Program-made: the position numbers and the translations under genes
In this document: positions 20,263-32,900 of the stretch, piece by piece
Position numbering within the stretch: the stretch's first letter is position 1
Layout: every line of letters starts with the position of its first letter
The notes under the pieces: generated by a model
The model's input: the letters and a program-made list of their open reading frames with translations, nothing else
The model's database searches: none
What the model was told of the DNA's origin: nothing
NCBI GenBank assembly: GCA_015680685.1
Contig: MNCI01038110.1
Coordinates: forward strand, 814,519-859,959
Length of the DNA: 45,441 nucleotides
DNA from: Gnetum montanum
Taxonomy: Eukaryota > Streptophyta > Gnetopsida > Gnetales > Gnetaceae
Direction: 5' to 3'

Positions 20263-21020
20263 TCATATGGTGTTAAATAGTAGTTAGGGAATGTCAAAGC
20301 CCACTATTTGATACCATTTAAAGATCAAAAAAAGGCAAATATAGCTATAATAGATCAAAAAATAAACATATAAGGTTATACAAAGTCCATAGAAGGTTAA
20401 CAAGGTCAACAAGGTAACATAAGTCTAAAAATAAGCCAAGACATTACATAAAAAGTCAAAAATCAAGCAAACATAGTTTATATATAATAAATTTTTGTTA
20501 ATATAGGTTAAACATGGTTAGGGTTTGCTAGTTTTAGACTTTAGCAGGCCATGTTTTGAGGCTATACGATTATTAGGTGAGTTCAAGCATCAATTAGGGC
20601 AATTTTTGGGCTATTTAGACCTAGAAATCAAGTTTTTTTCAGGCTTCCATGTTGGACTAAGCATGGAAATAGGGATCCTCAATATGGAGACTAAGGAAAA
20701 TATTTTTTAGGATGTTTAGAGGTCCAAAACTAAGGTCCTAGGACCTTCCCAAGGTATCACAGAGTAAGATCCATCAAAATTGAACTCCCCAAATGTCTAT
20801 AAAGGAAGAAAAGAAAGTTTTAAAGTCTTCCCCCTTTGCTTCCATACTAGTAAACATGAAAAATAAGGAATTTAGCATCAAGAACTAGAATCCAAGAAAA
20901 AATAAGGTCAAACATGGTCAAATAGGTAGCCGGAGTCTAGATCTAGAAGTTGTGCATCTCCTAGCATTGTTTTGAGGCAATTTGAGGTTATTTTCAGTGT
21001 CAATAGGTGTTGAAATGGCT
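20263..21020. other. Internal spacer of the Tat element
   Basis: No gene. It holds a stray minisatellite unit (~20527) and one early, diverged copy of the dyad word (CTTCCATACTAG, ~20838), so it grades into the array that follows. Confidence 0.4.
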
Positions 21021-23670
21021 TACCCCCCTTCTACAACGTTGGGAATAGTATCCTTAGCGTGGAAAAATAGGGGGACACTTATATGATAAGTTTAGAGTGA
21101 TTTTGGAGTACCTTGACCAGGTTTCTAGGCCCCTAGGGCTACAAACTTTGATTCTGCATGTTTTTGGCTAATTGCGAGCATGTTTGAAGGTTGTTTAAGG
21201 GTACGTAAAATATTCCCTCAATTTTTCCACATTGGGGGAGTTACTCCAACATGGAAGAATGGGGAAATAGGATTTTGAGGTTGAAATTAGGTCAAACAAG
21301 TAAAATATTGAGGCTATGAGTTCTTAGGCTTCTCTGACGAAGATCTTTGGCTTCCGAGAGTGTCATCTTGCCTCTAAAAGTGGAAAAGCAACCTCTCTCC
21401 CTTTCTTCCATGCTAGGGAAGTTACTTTAGTGTGGAGGAAGCAAAAATATTAGATCTAGGCCAATTTAGATCACAATCAACCATGCATGTTACCTCTCAG
21501 GGTTGCCAAGGTCAAGGACTATGGATCCATGTCAAAATTTAGCAATTCTAGGCATCCCTAAGTGGTTTTTTGGCTTCACCCTTTCTTCCACATTGGGGAT
21601 AGAGAGATTAGCATGGAAAATAATAGGGAATATATTTTTTATTATCTATAATTAGTTTTTTGCAATTTAAGGGCTCTAATAGTTGCTACCAAGGTTGTAG
21701 AGTGCATGAAAGGTCATTTGATATCATTCTAAGGTGTTTAAGAGCCTCAAATAAGTTACCCCTTAATTTCCCATACTAAGGATACCATCATAAATGTGGA
21801 AAAATGGATGCCTATCATGGAAGAATCATGCATCTCAAATCTAGGACAATTTTAACCTTAATTAACTTTGCATGTTATCCTCTCAGGTTATTGGGGTTGA
21901 GGACTAGGGTTTGGTGTCAAGTTTTGGTAATTTTGAGTATTTCTAAGTGTTTTTTAGACTTCCCAAATTTTTTCCATGCTATAGACATCAAGTTTAGAAT
22001 GGAAAATTGGGGGAAAATATTTTTTATCATTTTTTGCAAATTTCGATAATGCATGCAAGCTTTCAAGGTTGCTGGCAATGATGGTTAATGCATAGTGTCA
22101 AAATTTGACTATCTTAAAGGTTGATGAGTGTTTTTTAGAATTCACCTCCTTCTTTCACACTAGGGCTTCTTTTATGAGCATGGAAAAATGGGTGAAAATC
22201 CTTTTGGTTGTTTTTTTCCACTTTTAGTCATGCATGTAGGTTTCAATGATTACCGGTGCCAACTGCTACAACTTGATGTTAAATTTTGGATGTTTCAAAG
22301 TTGTTAAGGAATTATTTGAACTTTCCACCATTTTTCCATGCTAGGGCTTTCATCCTCAAAGTGGAAAAATTTGGGAAAATATTTTTGATCATTTTTTATC
22401 ATTTTCAGACATGCACGCAAGCTTCCTAGATTGCCAATGTAACTTGCTACCATATAACATTGAAATTTTACTATTTTAAGGGTTACAAGGAATTTTTTGG
22501 GATTCCCCCTTTTTTCCACACTAGGCAATCCATTATCAACATGGAAAAATTTGGGGAAAGCTTTTTGATACTCTATGGAGACTTTCAAGCATGCATGCAA
22601 GTTCATAAGGTTATTGGTGTCACTTGCTACCTTCTGACATTGAAATATGACTATTTCAAGGGTCATAAGGTATTTTTTGGGCTTTCCCCACTCTTTCCAA
22701 GTTGAGGCTTTCATGATCAGAATGAAAAATTGGGGGAAAATCCTTTTCAATCATTTTTCATCGATGTAGCTATGCATAAGTGCTTAGAGGATCGCTGGCA
22801 TTGGCCATTAGTGCCTAAGTCTAAGATTTGGTTGTTTTGGAGGATGTGAGGAATTTTTTAGGATTTCCCCATTTTTCCCATGTTGATGGTGGAAGCCTCA
22901 ACATGGAAGAGATCCCCCTTAGTGGAAAAATTTAGATGTAGGCCAAATCGATAGTCGATCAACCATGCATGTCAACCTCTAGGTTTGTCAATGTAGATGG
23001 TCAATGTTGGGTGTCAAGACTTGATAGTTTGCAAGCTTCTGAGTGCCTCATGAAACCTTTTGACTTTCTTCCATGCTAGGAATGGTGGCCCTAGCATGGA
23101 TGAGAGGGGAATGATATATTTGTATCATTTTAACCAATTTTTGTACTTTCAAAAACTCCAAAGGGTTTTTGTAGGGTCTAGGGATCAGTAGACATTAGGA
23201 AATGTTTATTAGGTCATCAATTTAGGTCATGTTTTACTTCTCCCCATCTATCCACACTAAGGATGATAGTTTTAGCATGTAATAAGCCTTCCCTAGTGTA
23301 GAACACATCAAATCCTAGATTTTGACTAGTTTTCACTAGGTTTGACAAGGTTTTGAGGTTGTTGGAGATGCTTAAAGGTCTTCTAGGTTATGTGGGGTCC
23401 ACTTTGGGGTACAACTTATGATAGATAGTGTTTGGAGGAAAGAGTGACTATTACCCCTTTCTTTTATGCTAGGAACTATTGCCACAACATGGAAATCCAT
23501 GGTTCTTTTCCTTGCTTATGTTTTGCCTAATTTTGGAAAGCTGGTGTTGAAAATGGCAGGATTGGGTTGCCAAAAATAGAAATATATTTGTAAGTATAAT
23601 GATTTTGTAAAATGGTAAATATGTTTCCATGCTAGACATGTTATTCCTAGCATGGATGAATGGGGATAAG
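21021..23670. repeat. Array of about fifteen ~180-bp units, each with a short dyad
   Basis: Words of the type TTTCCATGCTAGGG start near 21030, 21222, 21403, 21581, 21763, 21969, 22150, 22328, 22509, 22690, 22871, 23067, 23243, 23457 and 23620. The spacing is mostly 176-196 bp and exactly 181 several times. Each is followed within about 15-25 nt by its near-complement (TAGCATGGAAAA type). Stems are best at 23072-23101 (CCATGCTAGG..CCTAGCATGG) and 23626-23655. The rest of each unit also repeats, with ATCATTTTT, ATGCATGCAAGCTT and GTCAA..TTTGACT blocks. Similar words occur in the LTRs and in the leader (33780-34640). Confidence 0.8.
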
Positions 23671-24048
23671 GTTTCCATAATGTTTTAAGTGGTACAATTA
23701 GCAAAAATCTCAGCATTGATGCAAATTTTGGCCAAAAGTGAAGGTGCATGGTAGGGCCCACAATCCAAAAATTTAAAATTTTAAAATGTTAAGTTGTTTG
23801 CCCCTTAAAAACAAGGTGAACTAGAATTTCCCCTATTTTTCTTCAATGCACTTGTAGGCATGGTGCACTGAATTAGTAGTTTGGGTTTTGTTTAGGTTTT
23901 ATATGGGTTTTATAAGTCAAATTTTCCAAATTTTGACCATAATTATCATTATTGAGAAATAACACATTAGAGGAGAGCTTTGATAGAGATTCTTGTGGTA
24001 GCCACAACCAATATTCAACATGGAAGCCTCCCATCTCCCCTGTAGCCA
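23671..24048 (+). promoter_or_regulatory. Putative promoter and 5' leader of the opposite-strand gene
   Basis: The segment between the last full dyad unit and the proposed start codon. TATA-like TTTTATATGG (~23897) and TTATAAG (~23910) stand about 140-150 bp before ATG 24049. No experimental support. Confidence 0.3.
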
Positions 24049-27000
24049 ATGTAGAATTCCCATCTTCTCCTAATTTCCCTCTTTCCCAATGATGAACCTA
24101 CCATAGCACTAAAATAGAGAGGAGGAAAGATCAAGAAGCCCATGATCCAAAGGATGTACAAGAATTAAAGGGAGTTATTGAAGGTTCCTAGGCCTATCTC
24201 CATTCAGGTCCCATCTATCACTAATCCACGGTAGGCAATTCTACCTATTTTTGCTTGTGATTTCTTTAGTGTTTTGCTTTTTAGATGTTGAAGCCGTTTT
24301 TTAAGATCTACACTAGTAGAGGGATAAAAAAAAATTTTGATAGAATCCCATCTCCAATTTTTTCTACTCCTATGTATGTCTATAGTTTTTTTATTATTTC
24401 TTTAGCTTTTGTAGATTTGATTTTGAAAATAGGGCTTGATATTTTGTTCTTTTTTCTCAAAATCTTGGGGTATGGTAATTTTTTTCAAATCTAGGCCTTA
24501 GGATTTGTTAAAATTAAATTTTAACAAAATCCTATACCATTATTTTGATGTGAATTTAAATTATTTTTAATTTTTTTGGCTATTTTGACCATTTTAATGA
24601 CTATATGAAATTTAGGCTTTTAGATTTTTGAAGTTTTTCTATGAAAAAGCACTTAAAGTTGTTTATTTTCTATTGATGAAATGGATCAATATTTGTAAAA
24701 TTAAAGGTTATTGGTTTCTATCTTTTGTTCAAGCTTTCCTATTGTTCTTTCCTCATTTAATTTGGCTTTGAAACAAGGAAGTTATGGCTATTTTCCTAAT
24801 GTTGTGCAATTAGGCTATTTTTGCTACTTTTGTAATTTCATGTAGATTTGTGAAATTTCCATAAATGAACGGCCAAGGTTTTTTCTATTTTCTACACACG
24901 GTTGCATAGCCTTTGTCTTTAGCTTCCCAACAGAGGTGGAATCACTTTAATTGGACTTCAAATAAATTTTTTATGAATTTTTTTCTATGGCTATGTGACT
25001 CATGGCAAAACTCATCATTGTAGTACATTACCCAAAATAGAAGTGGTTGATATGCTTAATTTTGATTTTCTAAGAAGATTAAAATATTTTTCTATTTTAA
25101 ATATTTATTTATTATGGATTCATGGATTTTTCTAAGTTTATTGTGATTTTTCTAAATTTGGGCATAGTTTAGATGTTTTTTCTTAACTAATGTTTGCTTT
25201 TTTCCAAATTTATGAATAAGTTAGACTAAAATATAGTTTTGGTTATAATTTTTTTCTTATAAAGGTTATAAAATGTGGTAATAATTCTTTTATGGAATTT
25301 CTCAACCTAATTTAGATAAACATCTAAGAGCTTTTTACAAAGGCTAATTTCACCTTTGACTTAGGGAACCTTTTCTAAATTTTTTGAGAAATTCAAATTA
25401 GTCATGATGCAAGGATATGCAAGGCTGTAATAATTTTTTTCTTTTGAAATTACTTAGAATAATTTAGGAAAAAAGCTTATAGCTTTTTATAGAGGCCAAT
25501 TCACCTTTGAGTATATGTTTTGTCTAAATTTGCTAAGTAGCTCTAATAGGTTGTATCATTTTTGCTTTTATAGGTTGTAATAATGCTTTTTTTATGTAAT
25601 TTCTTAATCCAATTTAGATAAAAACCTTAGATATTTTCATAGAGGCTAATTTTACTTTAAACTAGATTTTTTGTTTAAATTTGTAAAGAAATTCTAATTG
25701 GTCACAATGTTTTTACTTTGTTTCATGTAGGATCTTCTTGAGGCCTATTCTCATCATAGTGGAGCTAGTTGACATTTTGTGCTACATTAGTCATCCCAAG
25801 GCCAATACTCCACCACATGAGATGACCCTTCAGAAGCTCTCATTGTGGTTTCAGCCTAGGGCAAGGGACTTCTTTGCCTACCTCTTTAGAAACTTTAGTG
25901 TGATGCTATCGTCACACTTGTCCATGGATGTAGCTGTGGTTGTTGTAGAGAACTTATTACCTTGGGCATCTAGACTGATTACTAGGTATATTACTAACAA
26001 GCTATTTCCTAAGATCACAAGAGGGTCTGTAGATGTCATCAATTCATGTTACCTTTTAGAGATCTGGACGATGCCAGAGTATAGTCAGTATAATACTGAC
26101 AATACCTTGATGGTGGCGCATAGAGCCCATACATTATTCCAAAACCCACCTAGTGCCATGTATCATATATACGAGTAAACATAGTTATTGTAATGTTTTT
26201 ATGGTTTTGGCTTGATTACCTTACATAACTTCATTAATTTAACTTCTTGCAGGTACAAGGTCAACAATCAAGACTTGATCGTTAATGACCAAATCCTAGT
26301 AGGGGCTTAAACTGCTTTAGATGAATTTACCAAGAGTTGCCAAATCAGAGTTACTATGTATCAACAATTAAGAGGGGACTTTGATAAATACACCACTAGG
26401 TTTAACCTTTTATATAATAAGTGTAAGGATAATAAGATGATGCACAGCTAGTAGGTAGTTTCCAATAGCATGGATCAGAACCTTGTACCTAGAACCTCCA
26501 CATTGTGGAAGAAAAGTAAAGGTAAACATATGGCTTTTAGTATTTTATAGCATTAAGTTTTTTATTATTTTTCTTGGTTGTTAAAATTGCTCATATGGAT
26601 GCTAACCTTTGGTTATTACTTTGTAGGACCTTCCACCTTAGCTGATGTCACTATACCACTTTCACATTCATGTCATAAGGACACCCTCATCTTGATGTTT
26701 GGTGATTTGAAATCAATGTAGGAATGGCTAAAGGGATAGGTTCCTGGATACATTCAAGAAAACATCTCTTTTGTAGGTTTTCTTGATGTATTTATGGCAC
26801 CTATTCCTTCCATTAATGCTATGGAAATGTTGAATGTTATTGACTCCTTTAATGAGGAGATTAGTCACTTTAGCACCATCATCTAAGGTGTTAAGGTAAA
26901 TGTTGACATAGGTGTTAGCCTCTTTCGTGACTTGTTTGGTGTCCTTGTTGATGGGGCCGAGGTTCCCACTAGGATAGTGAGGGAATTGGACCATTGCAAG

Positions 27001-29262
27001 GAAGTTTTGAAGTGTCTTGGCACTAGCATAGACTACTCTAGAATTTTGATGGATAGATTTACAAACCTTGATGCAAAGGAATCACATCCTTTGTTTAGGT
27101 CTCATGAAATCCCCAAATTTCTATCACAAAAGAAGATAAATTTCCTAGCATAGAGGTGGATCTTTAAGAATGTCTTGATGAAGGACATCAAATTTGATTG
27201 GGCTACTGCTTTGGCTACTAGGCTTCAAGAGGAGATTCTTAGACTTCATGTTGACACCTCTACAATAATCCATATGCACTTTGCATTTGTTTTAGGTTAT
27301 TTAAAGAGGTTTGCAGAGTTTCTAGTGGTGTATAGGAATGGAAGATGGGTTTTCCAAGACCCAAGTCAACTTTCTAGACCTTGGATAAAGCACATTTATC
27401 AAACAATATAGGCCTAGAACCTACCAAAGGGGATGGATGAAACATCATCCATCACCACTAAGAATCTTGATGTTAGGTAGTACAAGTCTCCCACCAGTAC
27501 TAATGATGATGAGCCCCTCTTGTTTCTTGCTAGTATGCAAGATGCCAGATCATAATGCATGGAGGCCAAATGGGTAGCTAGATAGAAACCAAAGAGGCCT
27601 ATGAAGGAGGCACCCCTAGCATCAAATTAGCCTGCCCTAAATAAGCTTAAGTTTACTCTTAAGTCATCATATCAGGAAATTGCAGGTATGCTTGTTTAAC
27701 TTTAGCTATTTCATGTTTTAATATTGCTTAGATACTTTATGCTTTTATTTGTTTACTAGTTTTCTATGTAATATGCTTGTAGATAAGTGTTGGATTATAA
27801 TAGCTTAAGATGTTGCAAAGGTAGAATAAAGGCTTGAAAAAGAGGCACTCCTAAAATAACCTATGCTTAAAGGACTTTTTGATGTAGGTATAAATGATCT
27901 AGATGCTTTGTTTGGTGAGGCAGTACTAGGTACCTCTTCCATCATCATCCTAGAGGAGGAAGAGAAGGAGCTAGGTATGCTTATGTATCACTATGTTTGT
28001 TATATTTTATTGGTTATATTTGGTTGTCATCCTAACTTTTCAATGATTATTATGCCTACAGTAGTTCTTGAGCCACTAGTGCAAGCCCCCATCCCTGATT
28101 TTCATGTGAAACCATGTGTAGAGACTCTAGACAAAGTGAAGTTCCTATATGGGATGGCTAAGGACATCATTGATTAATTGCATTAGGTTGCACCTAAGAT
28201 AGGTAATGATTTTGTAATGTGATTTGGTTGTAGGCTTTGTTTGTATGATGGCTATTTAAGGTTTTGTCTTATGGTTGTATTTTATGCTTTGTGTAGTACC
28301 ATCTGTGGAGTGGGATCCTAGCAAAGACATGAAGGTAGTCTCCTTACCTAGACTTCTCTCTAATGTTTCTAGTGTACCCATGAAGCTGTATGAAACTACC
28401 AATGATTTAGCAATGTCGTGTGCAAACACTTCATGGGATCTAAAGAGGTTGAATGAATCCCTATGGGAGGAAGTTGTGGCCTTGAGGGAAAAGGTTCAAA
28501 GGTAGGAGGATATGATTAGGAATCTCTGAGACTGTAAAGCATTTATGGAAGCCCAAGTGGCTAACTTAGGGAACTTATGAACCAAGGAGATCACTTGTAC
28601 TTGCTACTAGCATGTTATTCAAGAAAATGTAGAAGTCCTATAGGAGATGATGGAGCAACATATGTAGGTGAACCTCATCTTCCCAAGCTTGGGTGCTATA
28701 GTAGGGCAAGATACAAAGGCCCACAAGAATTAGTATAAGGTTAATTGTGGGGCCTACCTAAAATGGATTAAGGAAGAGTCCATTGAATGACATATGAAAG
28801 AGTTGTTCATTTAGGGAATCCAAGTAGAGAATGCTTATCAACTTTTTGAAAGTACTCTCATGGTGAAGCAATCCCCTACTCTTTAGATTACTACCATTGT
28901 GGGTGAGATTGCTACAGCTATTGTCACTCACGAGCCTCCTACTTGGACTTCTATAGATAGATCTGACATTTTCTTTGGCATTGATCTTGGGGTTGGTGAC
29001 TGGGTCAACATAATGGAGGACTAGATGCTTCATCATTTGGAGTAAGACCTTCCTCATTTTCTCATAGAAGTAATGGAGATAGAATCTCCATAGGTTTCAT
29101 ATATTTTGTGCTTTAGTCTTTATTTTAAGTCATTGGATTACTAACTAGCTATATGTTATTGCATTTTAGACCTTATGAGACATTGGTGGCCCTAGCAGTA
29201 AGGGTGGAAATGACCCACCACTTCCTCCTTCGAATGCCACTCGACAACCTCTTTCAGTTTAG
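24049..29262 (+). pseudogene. Eight-exon spliced gene, antisense to the Tat element, decayed
   Basis: Proposed exons: 24049-24230, 25731-26174, 26253-26521, 26627-27685, 27783-27974, 28062-28202, 28297-29093 and 29170-29262. All seven introns are GT..AG (1500, 78, 105, 97, 87, 94 and 76 nt), and joining them gives exactly 1,059 codons in one frame. The frame holds about three dozen stops, mostly TAG, each one transition from CAG, CAA, CGA or TGG, and no frameshift. The N-terminus is basic (REEERSRSP). Exon 4 gives a 352-codon domain I do not recognise. Exon 7 (LYETTNDLAMSC.. to ..NVEVL) looks coiled-coil. The tail is Pro/Gly-rich (GGPSSKGGNDPPLPP). Antisense extra ORFs are known in Tat elements, usually between pol and the 3' LTR; this one lies between protease and RT. 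It may be such an ORF or a captured host gene. Exon 1 is the least certain exon. Confidence 0.7.
25260..25712. repeat. Three ~145-bp tandem repeats in intron 1
   Basis: Three units share AGGTTRTAATAATNNTTTTTT, TTAGATAAA..CTTA and ATAGAGGCYAATTTCACCTTTRA, starting near 25262, 25420 and 25570. They fill the end of the 1.5 kb first intron, up to the 3' splice site at 25730. Confidence 0.7.
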
Positions 29263-29529
29263 CTTGTTGGCTAGTTTGTTTTTATGTTGATGGATATGGT
29301 TAGCCAAAACTATGTTATGGATGGTTATTCTTTGGCATCATTGCTACACATTGTGATTATGGCTATATGTTATGGATAATTTAATTTTAAATTTGAATAT
29401 TTGGTTTTATTTCTTAGCTATATGCATCTATAATGATAAATGTTGTAAATGACTATATTAATTTTTTTCTAGTTGAAACATTAAATAATGTGATAATAGG
29501 CTAAAAAAAGGAGATATAAAAATGAACAT
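29263..29529. other. 3' flank of the opposite-strand gene
   Basis: AT-rich, no ORF. It would hold the 3' UTR; I see no unambiguous polyadenylation signal. Confidence 0.3.
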
Positions 29530-29760
29530 TTGCTAGTTTTAGGCCATCATGGACATAGGTTGTATTGTGTGATTGTGGCTACATTACTAGTTTAAGGTCT
29601 TAGTGGACTATAGTGCTAGTTTAAGGTCATAGCTGGCTGTAGTGCTAGTTTTAGGCCTTAGCGAGCCATAATGCTAGTTTAACATATTAGTGGAAAAGAA
29701 TGCTAGTTTAAGGTCATAACAAACCATAGTGCCAGTTTTAGGCCTTAGTGAGCTAGGCAT
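29530..29760. repeat. 29-bp minisatellite, array C (about 7-8 copies)
   Basis: Units of TGCTAGTTTAAGGYCTTAG plus a TGGNCTATAG-like end, near 29530, 29584, 29613, 29642, 29671, 29700 and 29729, mostly in exact 29-bp register. They lie 180 bp beyond the gag-protease stop (29940). Confidence 0.85.
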
Positions 29761-29939
29761 GAAAGAGACACTTTTTTGTTATTTAAAACATAAGTAAAAA
29801 TAAGAAAATGTGATAGATAAAGATGCAAATGAACTTAGGCTACATGCATTAGGCTATGTGCATAAAGCATAAAACAAAAATTGCATATGTAATAAAATAT
29901 AAATGAAAAGTAAGGCTATATGGCTATTGATGCATTTTA

Positions 29940-32900
29940 TCATAGAGGCATGAGAAGATTAAGGTAAGATTCTTCCTAATCTTTGCAAGATTAGGGAGTG
30001 AGTAAGGCCTATTTTGCACAAACTTGTATTCCCATCCCCTTTAATTTTAATGTTAAAGAGGAGTTCATCCCATAACATATCACATTTCTTCTCATTTTCA
30101 TCATTGGTTGTCTTGGGATTTTTCTCTTCATGTCTAGGAGCTTCTTTTTGATGCTCCACTTCAAAGCCCTATTATATGCTCATGTTGTTGATAGATAGGG
30201 GATCTCTGCTGTCACCATGAATGATGATTTCACCTCCCTCATAAGGAAGGTAAATTTCTTGATGGACAGGTAAAGAGACAACTCATAATTGAGGCAACAA
30301 AGGTCTTTCCAAGATCAGGTTGAACCCTAGTATTCTTTACACCACCAAAAAGTTTACGGTTGTAGGAAATTATTCTCCAGCTAAAAAATATAAGGAGATA
30401 GACCTCTTGATGACAACTCCTAATCCAATAAAGAACTTAAGAGTTGTGGTGGTCATAGGTTGTACCTACTCAATTAAGCCCAAGCATTCAATTATGGTGC
30501 ATGGGATGACATTGGTTACAGCTCCATCAACATGTACCTTATGTATTTTAAATTTTCCTATGAATATGGTTATGAATAAAAGGGGCTATAGTCACCTCAC
30601 CATTTTGGGAATTAACCTTAATTTTTCTATCACAAAATGTTAAGGGTGCTAACTTCTCTTTCCCTGGTAAGGGAGGAATCATCACTACATGAATGACTTT
30701 CTTGTTGGCAAGAATATTCTCACTAATGGATATGGAGGTCAACAGTTTGACTAGCAACTTACAATGTGTGGTGAAATTCATGATTAGGTCATATAAGCAT
30801 AAAGTTATGTTTTTTTTTACTTGAGTAATTGCTTGACTTGGTGCATTGCACTAAGGAATTTTTTGTCATTGTGTATGGGCTTGTCACCCTGGTTGTGCTT
30901 TACTTCCTCCATGTGCACCAAAATGAAAACTTTAGTTTTAGGCTATGACTATGGTGGCTCTTTTTGGTTATTTTGGTTATGGGCTTTTAGTGTCCTCCTG
31001 TGGCTCATTGGTTGAGAGAGATGAGGTAGAGGAGGTCATGGGTATAGTCAAAATGGGAGTGGGCTTCGGTGGACCCACTTCCTTTCATGCATTCATAGAC
31101 TTGTCTCCCTTATTATCAAGCTTTTTGTTATGCTTCTTTCCTTGTTTGGATGTAACCCTAGGGTTATTAGCCATTGGCTATAGGCAAGAGGTGGTAGTAT
31201 TGGCCACCACAGGGGGTCGTTGTGCCATTGTTTAGGCTATGGCTATTTGGGTTGTATTGGATTGAGAGACCTTGATGATAAAAGGTTCTCTTAGAGGCAT
31301 TTGTGATGGTACTCTCACAATGAAGGGAGATCTTGAGCTATGGGAAGCTGAAGAAACTCTTTCATTATAGAGGGGTACTTGGATCATGAAGGGTTGTCTT
31401 GTAGGTCTCCAATTTCTATCAATGTTAAATGCTGAGATAACATAAGGGCTATCACTAGCATTCAAGGGTCTTTGTAGACTTGCATTGACTAGTTTAGAAG
31501 CATTTGAGACTAGGTTCGCATTGTCTATGATCCTTTGAAAGTCATCCTTTAGTGCAAGGTAGAAGTCTGTATCATGATCATGTAGTTGATGATAGTGGAA
31601 AAAGTGATCTAGCTTAAAGTATTTAGGCAACTAAGGATCATCCTTCATTGCCCAAGTAGGATCCTTGGCTATTTTGCATAGTCACTCATGTTTCTTTTGA
31701 GTGGGTTTTATTGTTTGTTTATGTTGTATGCATCCACCTCTTAATAGTTGTTCTAACAATTTGGATGGTTTTAGTGGTAATGTAGTATATTTATACTTAT
31801 CCTTACTTTCAAAGTTAGTTCTACTTGTTGTCAACATAGTGGTCCTAAACATTGATGGTTCATTATTGTGATCATCAGTAGGGGCCTTGGGTGGGTTAAC
31901 CTTTAGGCATTGGTTTGTGGTCTTGCCTTCTCTGGTTACAGTTACTACGATAGTATTATTTTGTTTGCTCTTTTCCTTATCTCTTTGATTATATTGATTT
32001 TTATAAGATATATAGGTCAAATCATGGCTAGCCTTTGTGGCATCCTCTATGTTTTTAGTTTATGAGAATGCTTGGCTAAGAGACTATGGATCAAGGTAGT
32101 AGAGTTTAGACTTGATGAAGTCATTAACTGCTTCCTTGAATCTGGATAATAAGTGGGCTTTGAATTTGTGCTATGGTATTTCATTTAGTAGTTCATTCTA
32201 TTGCTGAATGAATTTCTATACAAGTTTTAAGGGCCCTTGCTTGACCTTCATGAGTGGGTCAAGCACTGTTCTAGGCTTCAAGTTATATTCAAAGTGGTTG
32301 AAAAACTAGGCTACTAAGTCTTCCATAGAGGATATAGACCTCATGGGAAATGCACAATACCATTCAAGTGCTTTTCTAGTCAAAGACATAGGGAAAATCG
32401 TCAAAATGGTATGAGGTCATAGCTATAAGAGGAAACATTCTGATTGAAAGGTAATAAGATGAGCATTATGGTTACCTTCTTCATTATATTTGCTAAATTA
32501 TGGAATGAGGACACCAAGATGACGTGTTAAGGATGGGACTACAAGACTTATGAGATCATCCTAGTAGAAGTTCATAATCTTGATAGTTTGTGTGGTAGAG
32601 TCTTTAAGCCTTTTCAATTCCTCTATTAGGTCTTGGATCATTTGGAAGGCTTGATCCAAGCCTTGTAGTGGAATCATAGTTTGTGAGGTTTGTACATAAG
32701 GTTGTGGAATTTTTTGTGAGGCTTGTGACCTCATTATGGATTGCATGAAAAAAGGAAAAGGTTGCACTATGGTTGTGGCTTATGGGCCAAATAAAGAAAA
32801 ATATTTTTGTGTTAGTACTTGAGGCACAAATGAGACAAATGTGGTGTAAGATCCTTGTCTTGTTGAGGCTCTCACGGTGGATCCCATGTGAGTAGTTAAA

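Noticed and set aside
22304-22750. 148-codon minus-strand ORF
   Set aside because: It runs through three ~180-bp repeat units; its repeated FPKFFH-type phrases are the repeat translated.
24049-29262. Alternative genetic code with TAG/TAA read as Gln
   Set aside because: Stops also hit Trp and Arg positions and catalytic residues are lost by the same transitions; decay is simpler.
30945-31235. Plus-strand ORF of 96 codons
   Set aside because: It lies opposite the gag-protease linker, which has clear homology to the second copy.
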